The position numbers and the translations under genes are program-made. Positions 33,959 to 45,113 of a DNA stretch of 64,000 nucleotides are shown here, piece after piece. The DNA lies in assembly GCA_038030265.1 (NCBI GenBank), contig CM075941.1, positions 14,384,001-14,448,000 on the forward strand, in the 5' to 3' direction. Numbering within the stretch: the stretch's first letter is position 1; each line of letters opens with the position of its first letter. A model generated the notes under the pieces. It was not told the DNA's origin. It did not search any database and saw nothing but the letters and a program-made list of their open reading frames with translations. This DNA is from Corythucha ciliata. Taxonomy: Eukaryota > Arthropoda > Insecta > Hemiptera > Tingidae.

Positions 33959-35093
33959 ATGAAGTTACAGCACCGCATTTATTTAGTGTTGTCCCTAGTG
34001 GCGTGGTCTGCCCGTGGGGCAAAAAAACCGGAAGTGGAAACTTTGCCTCTTCGTAAGTTTCCGTATAAAATGGTTGTCGAAACTGCCGGTGACCAACACT
34101 TTTTTTTTGTGCAGCCTCGTACGTAAAACGCGCCTGTTCCAGGGACGATCCAAAATTCAATGAATGCGTCGTTCAAGTGGGAGCTCCAGCCATTCACTTC
34201 GTTGCCCAAGGTATAGAATCACGGCGTTGATTTATTCAATTTACTCCCCCCTCCCGCCTGTCATTGTTCAACAGGTGACCCAAAATACCACATCCCAGTG
34301 CTCGACCCGCTTGAACTGAACGAGCTCGTTATAAGACAGGGAACGGACGCCGTGGGTCTCACTTTGGTGATTAAAAAGTGCTATTTGTGGAATTTAAACG
34401 CCGCTAAATTCATCAAAGCCAAGTAAATATAATTAAATCGTCTCGTCGGGCCAATAATTAACGTGCAATTTAATAGTATCGACTGGAAAAATCGAGTCGG
34501 TGAATGGTTTCTAGAACTCGACAAGCTTCGTGTCACCGGGCAGTATAAAGCGTCCGGAAAAATCCTTTTGTTGCCAATTCGAGGCGAAGGAGACTGCGAA
34601 CTCAAGTTTGGTAATTTTACGCCCTCCCCCATCCCCTCACCGCAAAATTCTTGTTCGATTGAAACTACTTGATTTTTTAAGAAAAAATTAAATTTTCGTA
34701 CAAATTTGGTTGGGACGTACAAAAGAAGAGCAACGGCCTGGACTACGGTGTTTTTCGCGCTATCGACCTGCCGGTTGAGATTGGAGGTATGACGGCTCGC
34801 TTCGACAATTTATTTGATGGCGATAAATTTTTAGGTGAGAGGCTGAAACTGTGGTGTTGGGGGGACTACACTGTGTGTGTGGGGGGGGGGGGACTGCCTT
34901 CAAGCAATTTAAACTTTTTTTTTTTGTTCGCGTAGGCGACAATATGAATCAGTTCATCAACGAAAATTGGAGGGAAATTATGAAGGACATGCTGCCGGCC
35001 ATAAGTAAAACGCTGTCGAAAATCGCTTCCGATGTCATCGGCGATATGGCGACACGAATCCCTTTTGACGTTTTGTTTCCTCCTAAGAAATGA
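33959..35093 (+). CDS. Takeout / juvenile-hormone-binding-protein-like secreted protein
   Basis: Six exons: 33959-34052, 34115-34210, 34275-34422, 34477-34610, 34682-34834 and 34936-35093. All five introns (62, 64, 54, 71 and 101 nt) have GT-AG ends, and the frame holds throughout, giving 783 nt and 260 residues, typical for the family. The first 21 residues (MKLQHRIYLVLSLVAWSARGA) look like a signal peptide. The mature N-terminus has LPSYVKRACSRDDPKFNEC, the two-cysteine takeout motif; then IPVLDPLELNEL, GQYKASGKILLLPIRGEG, and the C-terminal block NQFINENWREIMKDMLPA ending in PFDVLFPP. Family members are secreted carriers of small hydrophobic ligands in haemolymph or sensory organs; this ligand is unknown. 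A TATA box lies upstream. No AATAAA was seen close downstream; ATTAAA near 35464 is possible. The gene appears intact. Confidence 0.95.
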
Positions 35094-36660
35094 ATTTTGG
35101 GCCCTTTCAAGTGTTTTTAAACGACCCCGACAATGAAGCGCTGTACAAACTTTTTTTTACGCAGTGTCTACGGAGCTGCCAACTTTTTTTTTTTCAATTA
35201 TACGTCCCGAGTAACTGACTCAAAAACTCAAATATTGGGCCAAACCTCCATGAATTCTTTACACATTCCTTTCCAATATGCTCTCTCTATGTACATTATT
35301 CACAAGTTTGCGTTGTATTTCAATCAATCAATCAATTAATGTTTTCACCCTTATCGTGCCTTTTAACGGCACTGTAGGCTGGTTAGGAGTGAAGAGGTTG
35401 AAATCAGTCACCGTATTTTATTCACGAACAGGAATATCTCACTAGCGTTTAATCAAGAGTAATTAAATTAATTAAAAAGGACATTCATGGGTCCTCGACA
35501 CTTGAAATGAGTCAGATTAGAAGTGATTACCGTTTCGAACGTGATTGGTTTCAGATATAGACTTACGTAGCAATTGTTATTTAGAATTGGTTGAAAGTGT
35601 TGGTTGAGCAGCGAAAACAGTATTAACCTATACCCCCGTTAGTTGAAACGTGTGCTGGTTTTCCTGATCACTCCCTTTTCCGCTATTATACGCGCCTCCT
35701 CAACCATCTCCCACTCTCCCCCCCCCACCCTTGGACGTACCCCATTCAAAGGGGGGGGGGAGAAGAACGTCCCAGTTGATTACACAAATCTAATTTAGGC
35801 CGAACGTGTGCTAATGTACAGATTATTACGGGGAGCAGGTCCCAATGGAGAACGAGCAACCCATTATGTCTTGTACCCCCCCCCCTCACACACAGACCTT
35901 TATAAGCGTGAGTGTTATATACTGTGAGTATAAGCGGAATAGTTCGACGGAGTCAATAATTTTAACAATCCACGTGATACTGCCACCCTCTTCCTCACCA
36001 CGACAGTATCATTCATGTTTCACAAGGTTGCATCTCTTTATAGGCCAATTGGGCAATATTATTAAACCAATATCGTTTAATTAAAATCGGAAGAGGGTTA
36101 GGGTAAAATTAGGGGTTGGAGGGGGACTTGGTATACAAATTCGACTAATAATTGCAGAAAATCTCTCCTAGACTCCCATAATTAAACTTTTCTCGTATTA
36201 TACGATTTTAGCAAAGGCTGCATCCCTCCCCCAACTCCACACCCACACAACTGTTTGAATAAGAGTCATTAATTCGGCGCCCCCGCCTCTTCACCCACCC
36301 CCTCCTCCTCAGCATTATTCATCCTTCACAGGCGTCTTGAAGCTTTGAGATTTTCTTAGAAATGAGAAATGAAGCAATCAGCAAGTAACAAAATTTGTAA
36401 TAAGACGGGAGAAAACGTTGGGCACATTCCCCTCCCCCTTCTAAACCCCTTCACCCGTCCTTCCAACCGAGTGTTAATCTTTTCGTTGAGCTTTCTTTTC
36501 AAAGGGGGTCCGCCGCCTTATTTCTTGTCACCGGTAACGTTCTTGGAACAAAAGTATAGTTGCAATTTTACGACTTTACCTCTGTATGACGGGAGAGAGT
36601 CCCTGACTCGAATGAATTAATTAACTTGAAAAAAAAAAAAAAAAAAAAAAGGAGAGCGAT
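35094..36660. other. Intergenic region between the two genes
   Basis: Contains a short CAAT repeat (35321-35338), C and G runs near 35709, 35750 and 35876, and an A-run at 36630-36650. No gene or field repeat was recognised. Confidence 0.5.
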
Positions 36661-36668
36661 CAGCCTAG

Positions 36669-36675
36669 TATAAAG
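36669..36675 (+). promoter_or_regulatory. TATA box of the small secreted-protein gene
   Basis: TATAAAG, 93 bp upstream of the start codon. The transcript start would be near 36700 (ATCGCAGTG), giving a leader of about 60 nt, much like the takeout-like gene. Confidence 0.65.
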
Positions 36676-36761
36676 CTCACGAGAAGCGCTCTTAACCATC
36701 GCAGTGATTTATTAACGTTTTTTCCGTGTACAACAACGTTCCTATACGGGGTCTCGTCGCT

Positions 36762-37815
36762 ATGAAGGGCTCGGTGATTATTTTTTTGGCTCTAGCTTCC
36801 GTCGAATGCAGCGTTTTATTTCTACCTCTACCCGTAAAAGGTTATTTTTCCGTTTTTTCATTACGCTGGACGCTTTTAAAATAAGTTGAACCCCCCACCC
36901 CCACCCCACTCACACGAACAACACCCATCCACTGAATAAAACTTTTTCGCTTTGAACAAATAACTTCCTAGTTTTCCAAGGCGCGCAAATTTTCTCTCGT
37001 CCTTTCAGAACAGACTTTTCCAATTCCAAAGAATTTAACCTCCCTACCCACCCCCACCAACAACACCACGGCACATCCACGAGCTCATCGTTGCAACCCC
37101 ATTGTGCGGAAAAGGCGTACTCTTCAACGCCCCCTTTAATTCCGCTATCGCTAGGCTGTTTTTTCTGTAAAAGTTAAAGCCCAATTATCGTTAACTTTTT
37201 CGCGTTATCTATTTCGTGAAAATCCTAACGTCCAATTTTCCTTTCGGGGAATAATTTCAGGTTTCTCTGATAAGGGATTTTGGCTGAAACTTTTTCCTTT
37301 TTTATTATAATTTGCTTGAAAACTTTGAGCCTACTTATAAAAAACTTGGGCAATGATTCACTGAAGCGTGTTTGTGTGCTTTTGTTATAGGACTCGTAAA
37401 AAAATTGTGTGATGGTGGGTGGGGGGGATCCTCAAAACACACCCATTATTTATTAATTTTGTGTCTGTTTATTTCTTTAGTTCTATTCCTAGGCACTAAG
37501 GTGCAACAAGCATTGCAATCCTTCGGTTTGCCCGTTCTCTCATGGCCCACTCTGGCAGCGACCAACACTGGGCCTGCGAACACGAATGCCAACGTAACGG
37601 CAATAGTGGCTTCAGGTAGTGACGCCGGTGTAGGAAACGGAACTGATGGTGTGGGCTACACGTTGACGGTGGTCAACAGCGTCATCAAGGTGGGCGCCGG
37701 TAATGATTCGGTTCAGTTGATCATGTCCGATACCGATAGCAGCGGTGTGAAAAAGCCTTCGCCGGTAGATTCTGGAAAGGGTGAGACTGACAAAAAAATA
37801 AAAGGGAAGGAATAG
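36762..37815 (+). CDS. Small secreted protein of unknown family, two exons
   Basis: Exon 1 (36762-36840) encodes MKGSVIIFLALASVECS, a clear signal peptide, and continues to LPVK, ending in phase 1 at a GT donor. Exon 2 (37493-37815) follows a CCTAG acceptor in matching phase. The product has 133 residues. The mature part has no cysteine, is rich in Gly, Asn, Thr, Ser and Val, has three N-glycosylation sequons (N60-V-T, N75-G-T, N97-D-S), a hydrophobic stretch YTLTVVNSVIKV at 82-93, and a lysine-rich charged tail. I do not recognise the family. A TATA box upstream and AATAAA at 37879 frame a complete short gene on the same strand as the takeout-like gene, 1.7 kb away. The 652-nt intron might hide a further exon. 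Structure is inferred, not proven. Confidence 0.72.
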
Positions 37816-37878
37816 TCAGAGGAAATGTTCATTTTGCCGCTGAATCATTGAGAGAGTGTTCTTACGTTACACATGTTA

Positions 37879-37884
37879 AATAAA
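37879..37884 (+). terminator. Polyadenylation signal
   Basis: AATAAA, 63 bp after the stop codon of the small secreted-protein gene, in the right position for its 3' end. Confidence 0.7.
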
Positions 37885-38157
37885 TTACAGCCATGTGAAT
37901 ACAAAGTTGGTGCCTCATTTTTTTCCTAGACCCCTCATAATGCAACTGTCATTACTGTGGGATATGAATAGTATATTTCACAACGAGTGAGGAAAGTGTC
38001 ACTTTACGTGCAAGTTGTGTTTCGCGATCGAGGCGAAGCCGAGTTCGCTAATTACTAACAACGAGCTCGTAAGGACACTCCTCACGAGTTGCGAACGCTA
38101 TTTTTCGCTTGACCGACCAAATGTGAGGCACTTCACCACGACTCACTCCAAACACGT

Positions 38158-38243
38158 CACTCCTAACAGTGACGGAAAGTACTTTACATCACTCCTAGCA
38201 GTGACGTAAAGTACTTTCGTTCACTCCGTGACGTAAAGTAAGC
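38158..38243. repeat. 32-bp tandem repeat with internal hairpins
   Basis: Units 38158-38189 and 38190-38221 plus a partial third to 38243. Each carries TCACT and AGTGA as a small stem, then TGACG(T/G)AAAGTACTTT. A weaker partial unit (CACTCCAAACACGT) lies just upstream. TGACGTAA resembles a CREB/ATF-type site; that reading is speculative. Confidence 0.8.
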
Positions 38244-38279
38244 AAATAACACGCTGAGATTAGGGTGTTTCTTTCGGGG

Positions 38280-39105
38280 TGAGGTCACCATGGTGAAAAT
38301 AGCCACTTTCTCCGTAGTTCAAGCGAAAATTAATTTGATACACGCCACACTATATTTCAGCTAAAATTAAAAAAGAGCGGTAATTTATAGATACATTTGG
38401 TGAAAAAGCACTCACTTGTGGCATAGTTAAGGAAACGCATCAATTCACGGGTTTTTAATACAGCAGCGGTCAGAAAAAGTGATAATCCACGGTTTTTTGA
38501 GGCCTTAATAAGTTTAAAATTGAAAATTTGTTAATCCGCGGTTAAAATAGACTCAAGGTTGTAATCAACTGCAAAATGTAGACAGAGTGCACGTTTGCTT
38601 CTCAAATTTAGAAAAGGTGCGATGATTCCTCGGGGCAGTCTTTATAGCCTTTGTTTCGATCTTTGTCCTATACATCTGTGGAGTCTACTATGCAAAGAAA
38701 AATTAATTCCTTCAAAAAATGAAGCATTCTGATAGGTTGCACGGACTCCACAGACGCATAGCATAATATAGTTTGCTTAATAAACTGAAGTGAACACACA
38801 CTCTAGCCAGCGAATGGAAGGATGACGTAGCTGATACAGAGAGAACTTAATAATCGCCTCTCAGCGTCATTCGCAGTGCTTATTTTTATGTTTTTATGGC
38901 TAATGTACAATTTAAAAACAAAATTAGGAAAAACAATTTTGAAAAAACAACAAAAGGCCTGAAATAAGACGTAGCGGGCTGATATTTTTCTTTACGCCCG
39001 ACGGGCGGAATGAACCCCATGTCACCCGACCAAGACTCTCCCAGCGGGCGAATTTCGAGTCTTTACGCGCGGCTGTACAAAAAAAAAAAAAAAAAAAAAA
39101 ATAAA
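38280..39105. repeat. Field C remnant and a TGCATAGACTCCACAG fragment pair
   Basis: 38330-38640 holds degenerate C units. 38670-38760 contains CTGTGGAGTCTACTATGCAA and, inverted, TTGCACGGACTCCACAG, related to 43933-43952. 38880-39105 is AT-rich with an A-run at 39080-39100. No gene. Confidence 0.5.
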
Positions 39106-39445
39106 AAACACTTTACTCGACAAAACTGGCGATTTCACCGAGAAAATGAACTTATTGTTAGTGGTTTTACCTCAACCCTAAAATTTTGTTTAGAAACTGA
39201 CGAATTTCGCCCAACAATGGCGATTTTAGGTAATTGATTATTTATTTGAGTAAAAACATTCTTTTATTCTATCACTCAAATAAATAATCAATTACCTAAA
39301 TCTTTCAACATTCACGATACAATCAAAAAATGGCGATTTTAGCTCAAGATTGATGATATTCGCACAATAATGGGGGTATTAGCCAAGAAATTTTGGTTTT
39401 AGCCCACCAATTGTGATTTTAACCCCAAAATTGTGTGAATTATTA
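39106..39445 (-). repeat. Field A, minus orientation, split by a hairpin
   Basis: Units such as AAACTGGCGATTTCACC and CAATGGCGATTTTAG. The hairpin at 39225-39300 interrupts the array, and TGGCGATTTTAG occurs on both sides of it. Confidence 0.7.
39225..39300. repeat. Perfect 27-bp hairpin
   Basis: The left arm 39225-39251 begins TTTAGGTAATTGATTATTTA. The right arm 39274-39300 is its exact reverse complement, around a 22-nt loop. A perfect stem implies a recent origin or selection. Confidence 0.95.
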
Positions 39446-40571
39446 ACGGTTTGTAGTGTCCGTTTTACGGCTGAATTGTAGAAAAGCCGTAGGAACGCAT
39501 TGATATTCATGGGTCATTGTGCAATTTCGCGGCTGAAATTTAGAAGAAGCGGTAAAAGTTAGAAAAAAATCGCGTATTCACTGCATGTATGGAAAAAATG
39601 CTAATTCACGGGATAAAAAAATAAAATAGGGTTTTTTGGAGGCAACATACATAGGCCTCAATTTTTATTAAATCACTGCAAAAATAGAGGAGGAAAGCTA
39701 AATGACATCATAATGAAAAAACCGCCAATTCGCTGCTTCTGGAGACATCATATCGGGCCTAAAGATGAGAAAATACTAAAAATCACTAATTCATTACCAG
39801 CAAGGGCGGCTGGAACACTCTACGGCATTTGGGCACTCGCCCAACCAAAAATAGGACCCAAAAAATATTCAAAAAAACCATGAAAAAAAGGGCAAAATGA
39901 CTTCAGATTTCAACGTGTATGGAGGCTCTTTTATGTCTATATAAATGCGCTAAATCGTCGTTTCTCGATTGAATTTCATCTGACCAAAATTAAGAAAAAA
40001 CTCCAATTGCTACTAAAAAAAATGAAAAAGCGCCAAAAATGACTAACATTGATAAAAAAGGGTCATGCACAGCAAAATTTGAGCTTTCCATGCAGCACAG
40101 GCAATAGGACCTGTTGATTTTGATTCCCATGCTAGCAAATTCGGCCATGATGTTTTATTGAAATTTAAATTCTGGGACTTTTAGTAGTAGTGTTGGTCTT
40201 TTTATAAAGAAAATTGGTTTCAAAAGTTCTAGTTCAACAAAACTTTGTCTTTGAATGAGCCAAAACCACCAAGATTGGTGAAATTGCCCCTCGAAAAGGT
40301 AAAAAATCATGGTTATTTAAGTGATGAATCCATAAAATCTGAACTTCGAAAGAGCCAGAGGCGTAGCAAGCCCTCGATCCAGGGATGGGCAGCTTCATTG
40401 TGGAAAATGTCAGACGCACCACGGCCTTTTTGCAGGCTCCGGAACTGGAAATCGTCAATTTTTCTTCATCAGAAAAATAATTTGCATAAAAACGGGCACT
40501 ATCCGTCGAAAACTAAATCTCTAATGGAATCAGATCAGAATTTTCTTTCCAATCCCTTCGGCGAACATTTT
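39446..40571. repeat. Degenerate C/B field and an end-like sequence
   Basis: 39480-39800 holds C-like units; 40200-40350 B-like text (GAGCCAAAACCACCAAGATT). At 40356 CAGAGGCGTAGCAAGCCC, then GATCCAGGGATGGGCAGCTT, resembles the outer end of the field-A module. The 120-codon open frame at 40245-40607 runs across this repeat text and is not a gene. Confidence 0.55.
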
Positions 40572-40755
40572 TTGTCGGAAGCCGAGCTCCTAGCAATCAA
40601 TAAGTAAATATTCCCCTTATACGAAAGATCGAAAATCTACTGATTACATCATTACACTGGAAAAAAGGGGGAATTTTTTTGGGGGGGGGGGGTCAAGATT
40701 TGGTCCCCAACGACCAGGAGAACGGGATTTGTTGGGAGCTCGTCAACGAAAGAGT
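40572..40755. mobile_element. Foldback element, copy 1
   Basis: Starts TTGTCGGAAGCCGAGCTCCT and ends, inverted, GGGAGCTCGTCAACGAAAG. The right half has CCCCAACGACCAGGAGAA. The same pattern recurs at 40936-41105 and, partly, at 55096-55231. A G-run of about 13 lies inside. Confidence 0.7.
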
Positions 40756-40935
40756 TTTTACCAGTAAGTTACAAAAGGTAGTTTTGTAAATTTCCAGCGT
40801 GATAATTGGGTTGGGAGAACGGCATATCCAGAGGTGTCTGATGTCACCATCGAGAGCGAATCGAGCCCATTTCGAAGGCTGAATAACAGCGTGGAAATTT
40901 CATGCACATTTAGGCCAAACCACGTTGTAAAATGT
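40756..40935. other. Spacer between two foldback copies
   Basis: A short open stretch (NWVGRTAYPEVSDV) follows a possible acceptor, but nothing supports it as an exon. No other feature. Confidence 0.3.
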
Positions 40936-41105
40936 TTTCCGTTGACGAGCTCCTAGCAGATTATATTCTCCTGATATACGAGTGAGCAAAAATCGCCTCA
41001 ATACACCGGGGAAATAAGGCAAAACCGTCGTTTTTAAAAAATAATATTCGTTCCCCAACGACCAGGAGAATAGAATGTGTTGGGAGCTCGTCGACGAAAG
41101 AATTT
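40936..41105. mobile_element. Foldback element, copy 2
   Basis: TCCGTTGACGAGCTCCTAGC and TATTCTCCTG on the left are mirrored on the right by CAGGAGAATAG, then TGGGAGCTCGTCGACGAAAG. Arms of about 50 bp with some mismatches. Non-autonomous; superfamily unknown. Confidence 0.75.
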
Positions 41106-42000
41106 CCTACTATTGGGATGCTTCATGGCCACGAAGCACTGCGATCGTTCTAATCTAGTGAGGATTCAGTTATCAGTTCTGTATAATTTCCACACGGGGT
41201 GGGTATGTTTTTTACCAAAGTAATTAATTAAGTTATAAGGAATGAGTAATTTTTTGAACCTGTTTGTTTCATATAGCTCCTGAATATTGTTAATTTATTT
41301 CCCAGCCATCATGGATCACACATGTTTGAGGAAGTAAGAGAAAGATGGGCAAAAGGGTTCACAACTCCAGCTGATTGCGTTATGTGCCCAAGTCCAAGTG
41401 TCACAATAGAGCTGGTATACGTACGCCGGACATTTCATTCCACTTTTTTCCCATGAATCCGTTGGGCATAAAAAAAAGGAAAATAATCTTGTGGATGGGG
41501 GCGGACCGGAAAGTAAATCCATAAATTTATGCTGTCGTATGTCCAAACCCTTTTCTTCCAGAAGACTTCAGTGACCAAGTGATTATTAATGTTACATGAT
41601 CATGATCCGTGCTGTGCATGCAGCCCTGGGCTCAGAATGATGGGCACAGGGGCCATGGCCCCTCTCTTGGAGTCGAGGTCATTCAGAAATTGTTGATGCT
41701 CAATGAGGAATACAGCCGGTTCCTACCCAAAGCTCAACAGGTTGGCCGCCAGCGTACCTTCAAGCCTCGGGCGTAACGATGGATTGTCCGTGATTCATCG
41801 ATACCACGGAGACCAAACGGACGATTTTTGAGGACCGTATTCATAGTCGTCACTCAAGCTGGGTATTTGCTTAAGCGACTTCAAATCGGTTGTTTTAATT
41901 AGTGAATTATTTGTTATGATTCGAAATAAGCGGTTACTCAGCCTGAAAGACGACTGTGAACACGGACCTGAGTCTCACTTCTCTTCTTTCATGGCCGTGG
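41106..42000. other. No recognised gene
   Basis: Holds a cysteine-rich 76-codon open frame on the minus strand (41316-41546) without a signal peptide or recognisable family, and GGCC-rich text at 41625-41670. I cannot support a gene here. Confidence 0.35.
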
Positions 42001-42900
42001 TTGCGTCAATGGCAATAACCCAAGGATGTCACCCTTAAACCCCAATTTCGTGGGTTTGACCTTTCAAAGTCCGAACTTCACGAATTGTCGCACTCACAGA
42101 ACCCAATCACGCGGGTTTTGCTCTCTTAAAGAAGCCAATTTCGCAGAATTGACGTCAGGAAGCCAATTTCTCGGGATTGATTCATTCAAAGAAGCAATTC
42201 CATGGTTTCGGTTTCTTCAATAAGGCGATTACGTGGGGGGGGGCATGTTAAAAAACCAAATTTCGTTGATTTGGCACTGACATAATCCAATTTCGTGGTT
42301 TTAGTTGCTTCAAGAACCAAATTTGCTCCTTTGAGAACAACATACGCCGGTTTGTCTCTTGGAATAACGTAATTTCACGGACTGCCGTTTCAGAAACCCA
42401 TTTCGAGGGGTTAACTCCCTTGGTTATAGATCATTTCACGGATTTCACACTTTAAAAAATTAACATTTTCCGGGTGTTGCCTCATTTTAAAAAATAATTT
42501 CCCGACCTTAGTGCTTGTCAAAAACAAAATTTCGGAAATACGTGGACCATTCATTACTATTGTGGGATTTAGCCGGCCCGTTGTCTTCCAAAAAGAAATT
42601 TCACGGAGTTGCATTATTATAAAAACAATTTCGCGGGGTTGGGTCACCCAAAAATGCAATTTTTCGGGATCATAATCATAATTTAGCGCTTTCGACCTCA
42701 TCAGGGTTGGCTCAGTTTAATGACCAATTTTGCAGGGCTGGCTCTTTAAAATAACTAAATCGCTGATTTTACGCATTGAAAAACAGTATTGCTGATTTAA
42801 TGCTTCCAAACCCGAAATCGCACAGATCTAGCCTTTTTAGAAACCCAGAATTTCTTGGGTTTGGCTCATTTGGAGCTCATTCTGCTGCTATCCGAGAATG
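42001..42900 (-). repeat. Field B, minus orientation
   Basis: Units read CCAATTTCGTGGGTTTGRCT followed by CTTTCAAAG-like text, 28-31 bp apart, the reverse of the B units elsewhere. Open frames inside are repeat translations. Confidence 0.78.
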
Positions 42901-43644
42901 AACCGGCTGTCTTCAGCACCAAGTGTCCATATATTTGGTCCATTTGCCAGTTTTTTGGTCTCTAGTCCCTACCCAGTATTTTTCACGGCCATCAGGGCAG
43001 TTGGTTGATAGGAGGCCGGAATCACAAAAAAAAAAATAATTTACAATTTAAGCTACTTGCATTGGACCGGGGAACACATTTGACACGGCGAACATGTAGA
43101 ACTTGTGTTCTCGCGGGGTTTTTCTTTACAAACAGTACCGGGCTTTACGTTTATTTTTTTGTCACGCTTAAAGTAAACTTTGAACTGCCCATTTCAAGTA
43201 GAATAATCGAAAAAAGTTGTATTTCTTAATAAGAAAAAAAGTTTTAATTGGATTGCATAGACTGGTCCTATAGGAATTTTCCTCCATGTATCCTCACTAG
43301 TTTACTTCACAATAAATCCGCAAGGGGGCAGACTCTTTGATGGGATATCCCAATTGGCCTCTGAAAGCAAAGTGCCTGACATCTGGTGTTATCAATGTAA
43401 AGCATTGATGGGGAGGTTCATGATTATTTTATAACAGGAATCGCTGAGAAACAATAAAGTTTTTTAGTGCATTTTATTGAATTTGTGTTCAACAACCCGC
43501 TGGAATATACAGTATTGGCCGCTTAAAATTTAAGTATTTTAGATTCAATAAGCGTTTCATTGAACCTGAGGGTGCCGTACCAGGAATAATTGCGTTCTGA
43601 GAGAGTACAGTATTAGTCTATCAACACGCCAAATGGTGAATCTT
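42901..43644. other. No recognised gene; dispersed-repeat fragment
   Basis: 43248-43265 has GGATTGCATAGACTGG, related to GATTGCATAGACTCCACAG at 43933-43951. Otherwise no feature could be assigned. Confidence 0.4.
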
Positions 43645-43778
43645 AAGCCGGCTCCACACATGCGGTATTTACCAAATAACGAGCAAAATATTTTTCAATT
43701 TTCAGTTGGTCGGTTTCTAGGAAATTGATTAATATTTTGCTCGTTATTTGGCAAACACCGCATGTGGGGAGCCGGCTT
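43645..43778. mobile_element. 134-bp MITE
   Basis: Terminal arms AAGCCGGCTCCACACATGCG and CGCATGTGGGGAGCCGGCTT. Inverted similarity continues inward through ACCAAATAACGAGCAAAATA to about 50 bp per arm with a few mismatches. No clear target duplication. Confidence 0.9.
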
Positions 43779-44065
43779 TCTATTTTAATTACAATTTCAT
43801 GTGAAATTATATTAGAACAACCATTAGCATCAGAAATGTGCTTAGTTGACCCCTTTGATACGGCTACTGCGTTATGAATCTATGCAACAAAACTAATGAT
43901 TGTATTCTCAATAAAAATACATTTTTAGATAGATTGCATAGACTCCACAGCCGTAAGCACAGGGTTTGAGAACGCTGCCTAAGAATATCCACTATTGTTC
44001 ACCTAAGTGCTAGATAGCGGGGCAGCTTTCTGATTTATTTATTATTATATGCGTTACAATTTCAG

Positions 44066-44783
44066 ATGGATGAGGACATAGTTGAGCTGCCCAAAATAAT
44101 TGATTACATAGGGGATTTCCGAACGCCTATGATAGAAGGGTCAGCCATCATTAAGGCTAACCAATAACCATATGCTAGAGTACGGAGTAGTTGCTGAAGA
44201 CAGCGAATATGTCGACTTTTTTGCCCTCGGCCTGACAACGTCTAGTCTGAACAGCCCACCTCATGAGGTTTCCGTAAAAATCGACAGTGGGAAAATTAGA
44301 TCGAGCAGTTGCACGTGTAAGGCAGGTAGCGGCAAGTGCAAACACGTGACTACGATTTTGCTCATCCTCATTAGGTGAGATCAACAAAGTACCGACCCAT
44401 TTCCTAGCCGAGCTATTGGTGTACAATGTAATCGTTGACATACCTTTTTCCTCCCTCGTCAAGGAACTCGCTTGATACTATGAAGCGCGTGAGCTGCACA
44501 GATTTGCGACAGTCTTCGGGAATAATCAAAAAGTCGGTCAAAGACATGTACGAGGCTCAAATTCGGATTCAGTCACCCAGCGATGCACGCACCATCGAAT
44601 GACACAAAAAACGATTTGCGACATTTGTGAGACAATTCACTTTCGAAGAGGAAAGTATAAAGGCCGATTTACACCTATCATGCACCCTTCCGATCGTTCG
44701 GAACGTTATTTTCCAAGTTTTCCTTATATTTGCATCGGCAGGGAATCGGTGGAACGGCACGTTAAGGGTTCGATTGTTACTCG
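44066..44783 (+). pseudogene. Decayed SWIM zinc-finger gene
   Basis: A possible exon starts at 44066 after a TTTCAG acceptor (MDEDIVELPKIIDYIGDFR). A frameshift near 44165 leads to a second frame with CTCKAGSGKCKHVTTILL, a SWIM zinc finger (C-x-C ... C-x-H). After further breaks, SCTDLRQSSGIIKKS at about 44492-44540 fits the segment that follows the SWIM finger in a family of arthropod proteins often associated with YqaJ-like nuclease domains. At least two frameshifts or stops are present. The errantivirus begins at 44784; open sequence directly after it (EHWGTQHTRRI) could be the continuation. The normal function of the family is not well known. Confidence 0.6.
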
Positions 44784-45091
44784 AGTTATATAGAGAAAAA
44801 TCCATTATATTACCATATATGGTCACAAAACTTCCAGATCTTTCTCAAGTCTTGTACAGTTTCTAGGAATTGTTTTCCTCTTTAATAAAATTCTAGACTT
44901 TTCCCAAGGAAAGCTTTTAAATACTCCCTCCACCTTTATTGAGCAGTTCAGTTCAGTTTCAGTCTTGACAGAGTGATTAAGTTGTTAAGTGCGGTTAATA
45001 AAAGTTCTTTTTGTCGTGTAGTAACTGTTAAAATTGGTTTGTGAAATAAAAACTTTTTAAAAACCTAAAGTGGCCGACCATTAATTTAACT
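44784..45091 (+). repeat. Errantivirus 5' LTR
   Basis: 308 bp, AGTTATATAG... to ...TTTAACT. By eye identical to 50460-50767. Contains AATAAAA motifs in its second half that could serve as polyadenylation signals. Confidence 0.97.
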
Positions 45092-45113
45092 GGCGCCCGA
45101 AGAACAGGGACAG
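45091..45113 (+). promoter_or_regulatory. Primer-binding site, tRNA-Lys type with an insertion
   Basis: TGGCGCCCGAAGAACAGGGAC directly after the 5' LTR. It matches the 18-base tRNA-Lys-type site except for three extra bases (GAA) in the middle, which may reduce primer binding. Confidence 0.7.

Noticed and set aside
39225..39300. The perfect hairpin as a microRNA precursor
   Set aside because: A perfect 27-bp stem without bulges and with AT-rich arms is not typical of a miRNA precursor; kept only as an unexplained hairpin.
40780..40935. Possible exon reading NWVGRTAYPEVSDV between two foldback elements
   Set aside because: Only one plausible splice side, short, and placed between mobile elements; no recognisable family.
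41316..41546. Cysteine-rich 76-codon minus-strand open frame
   Set aside because: The Cys spacing caught attention as a possible small secreted peptide, but there is no signal peptide, promoter or splice support.
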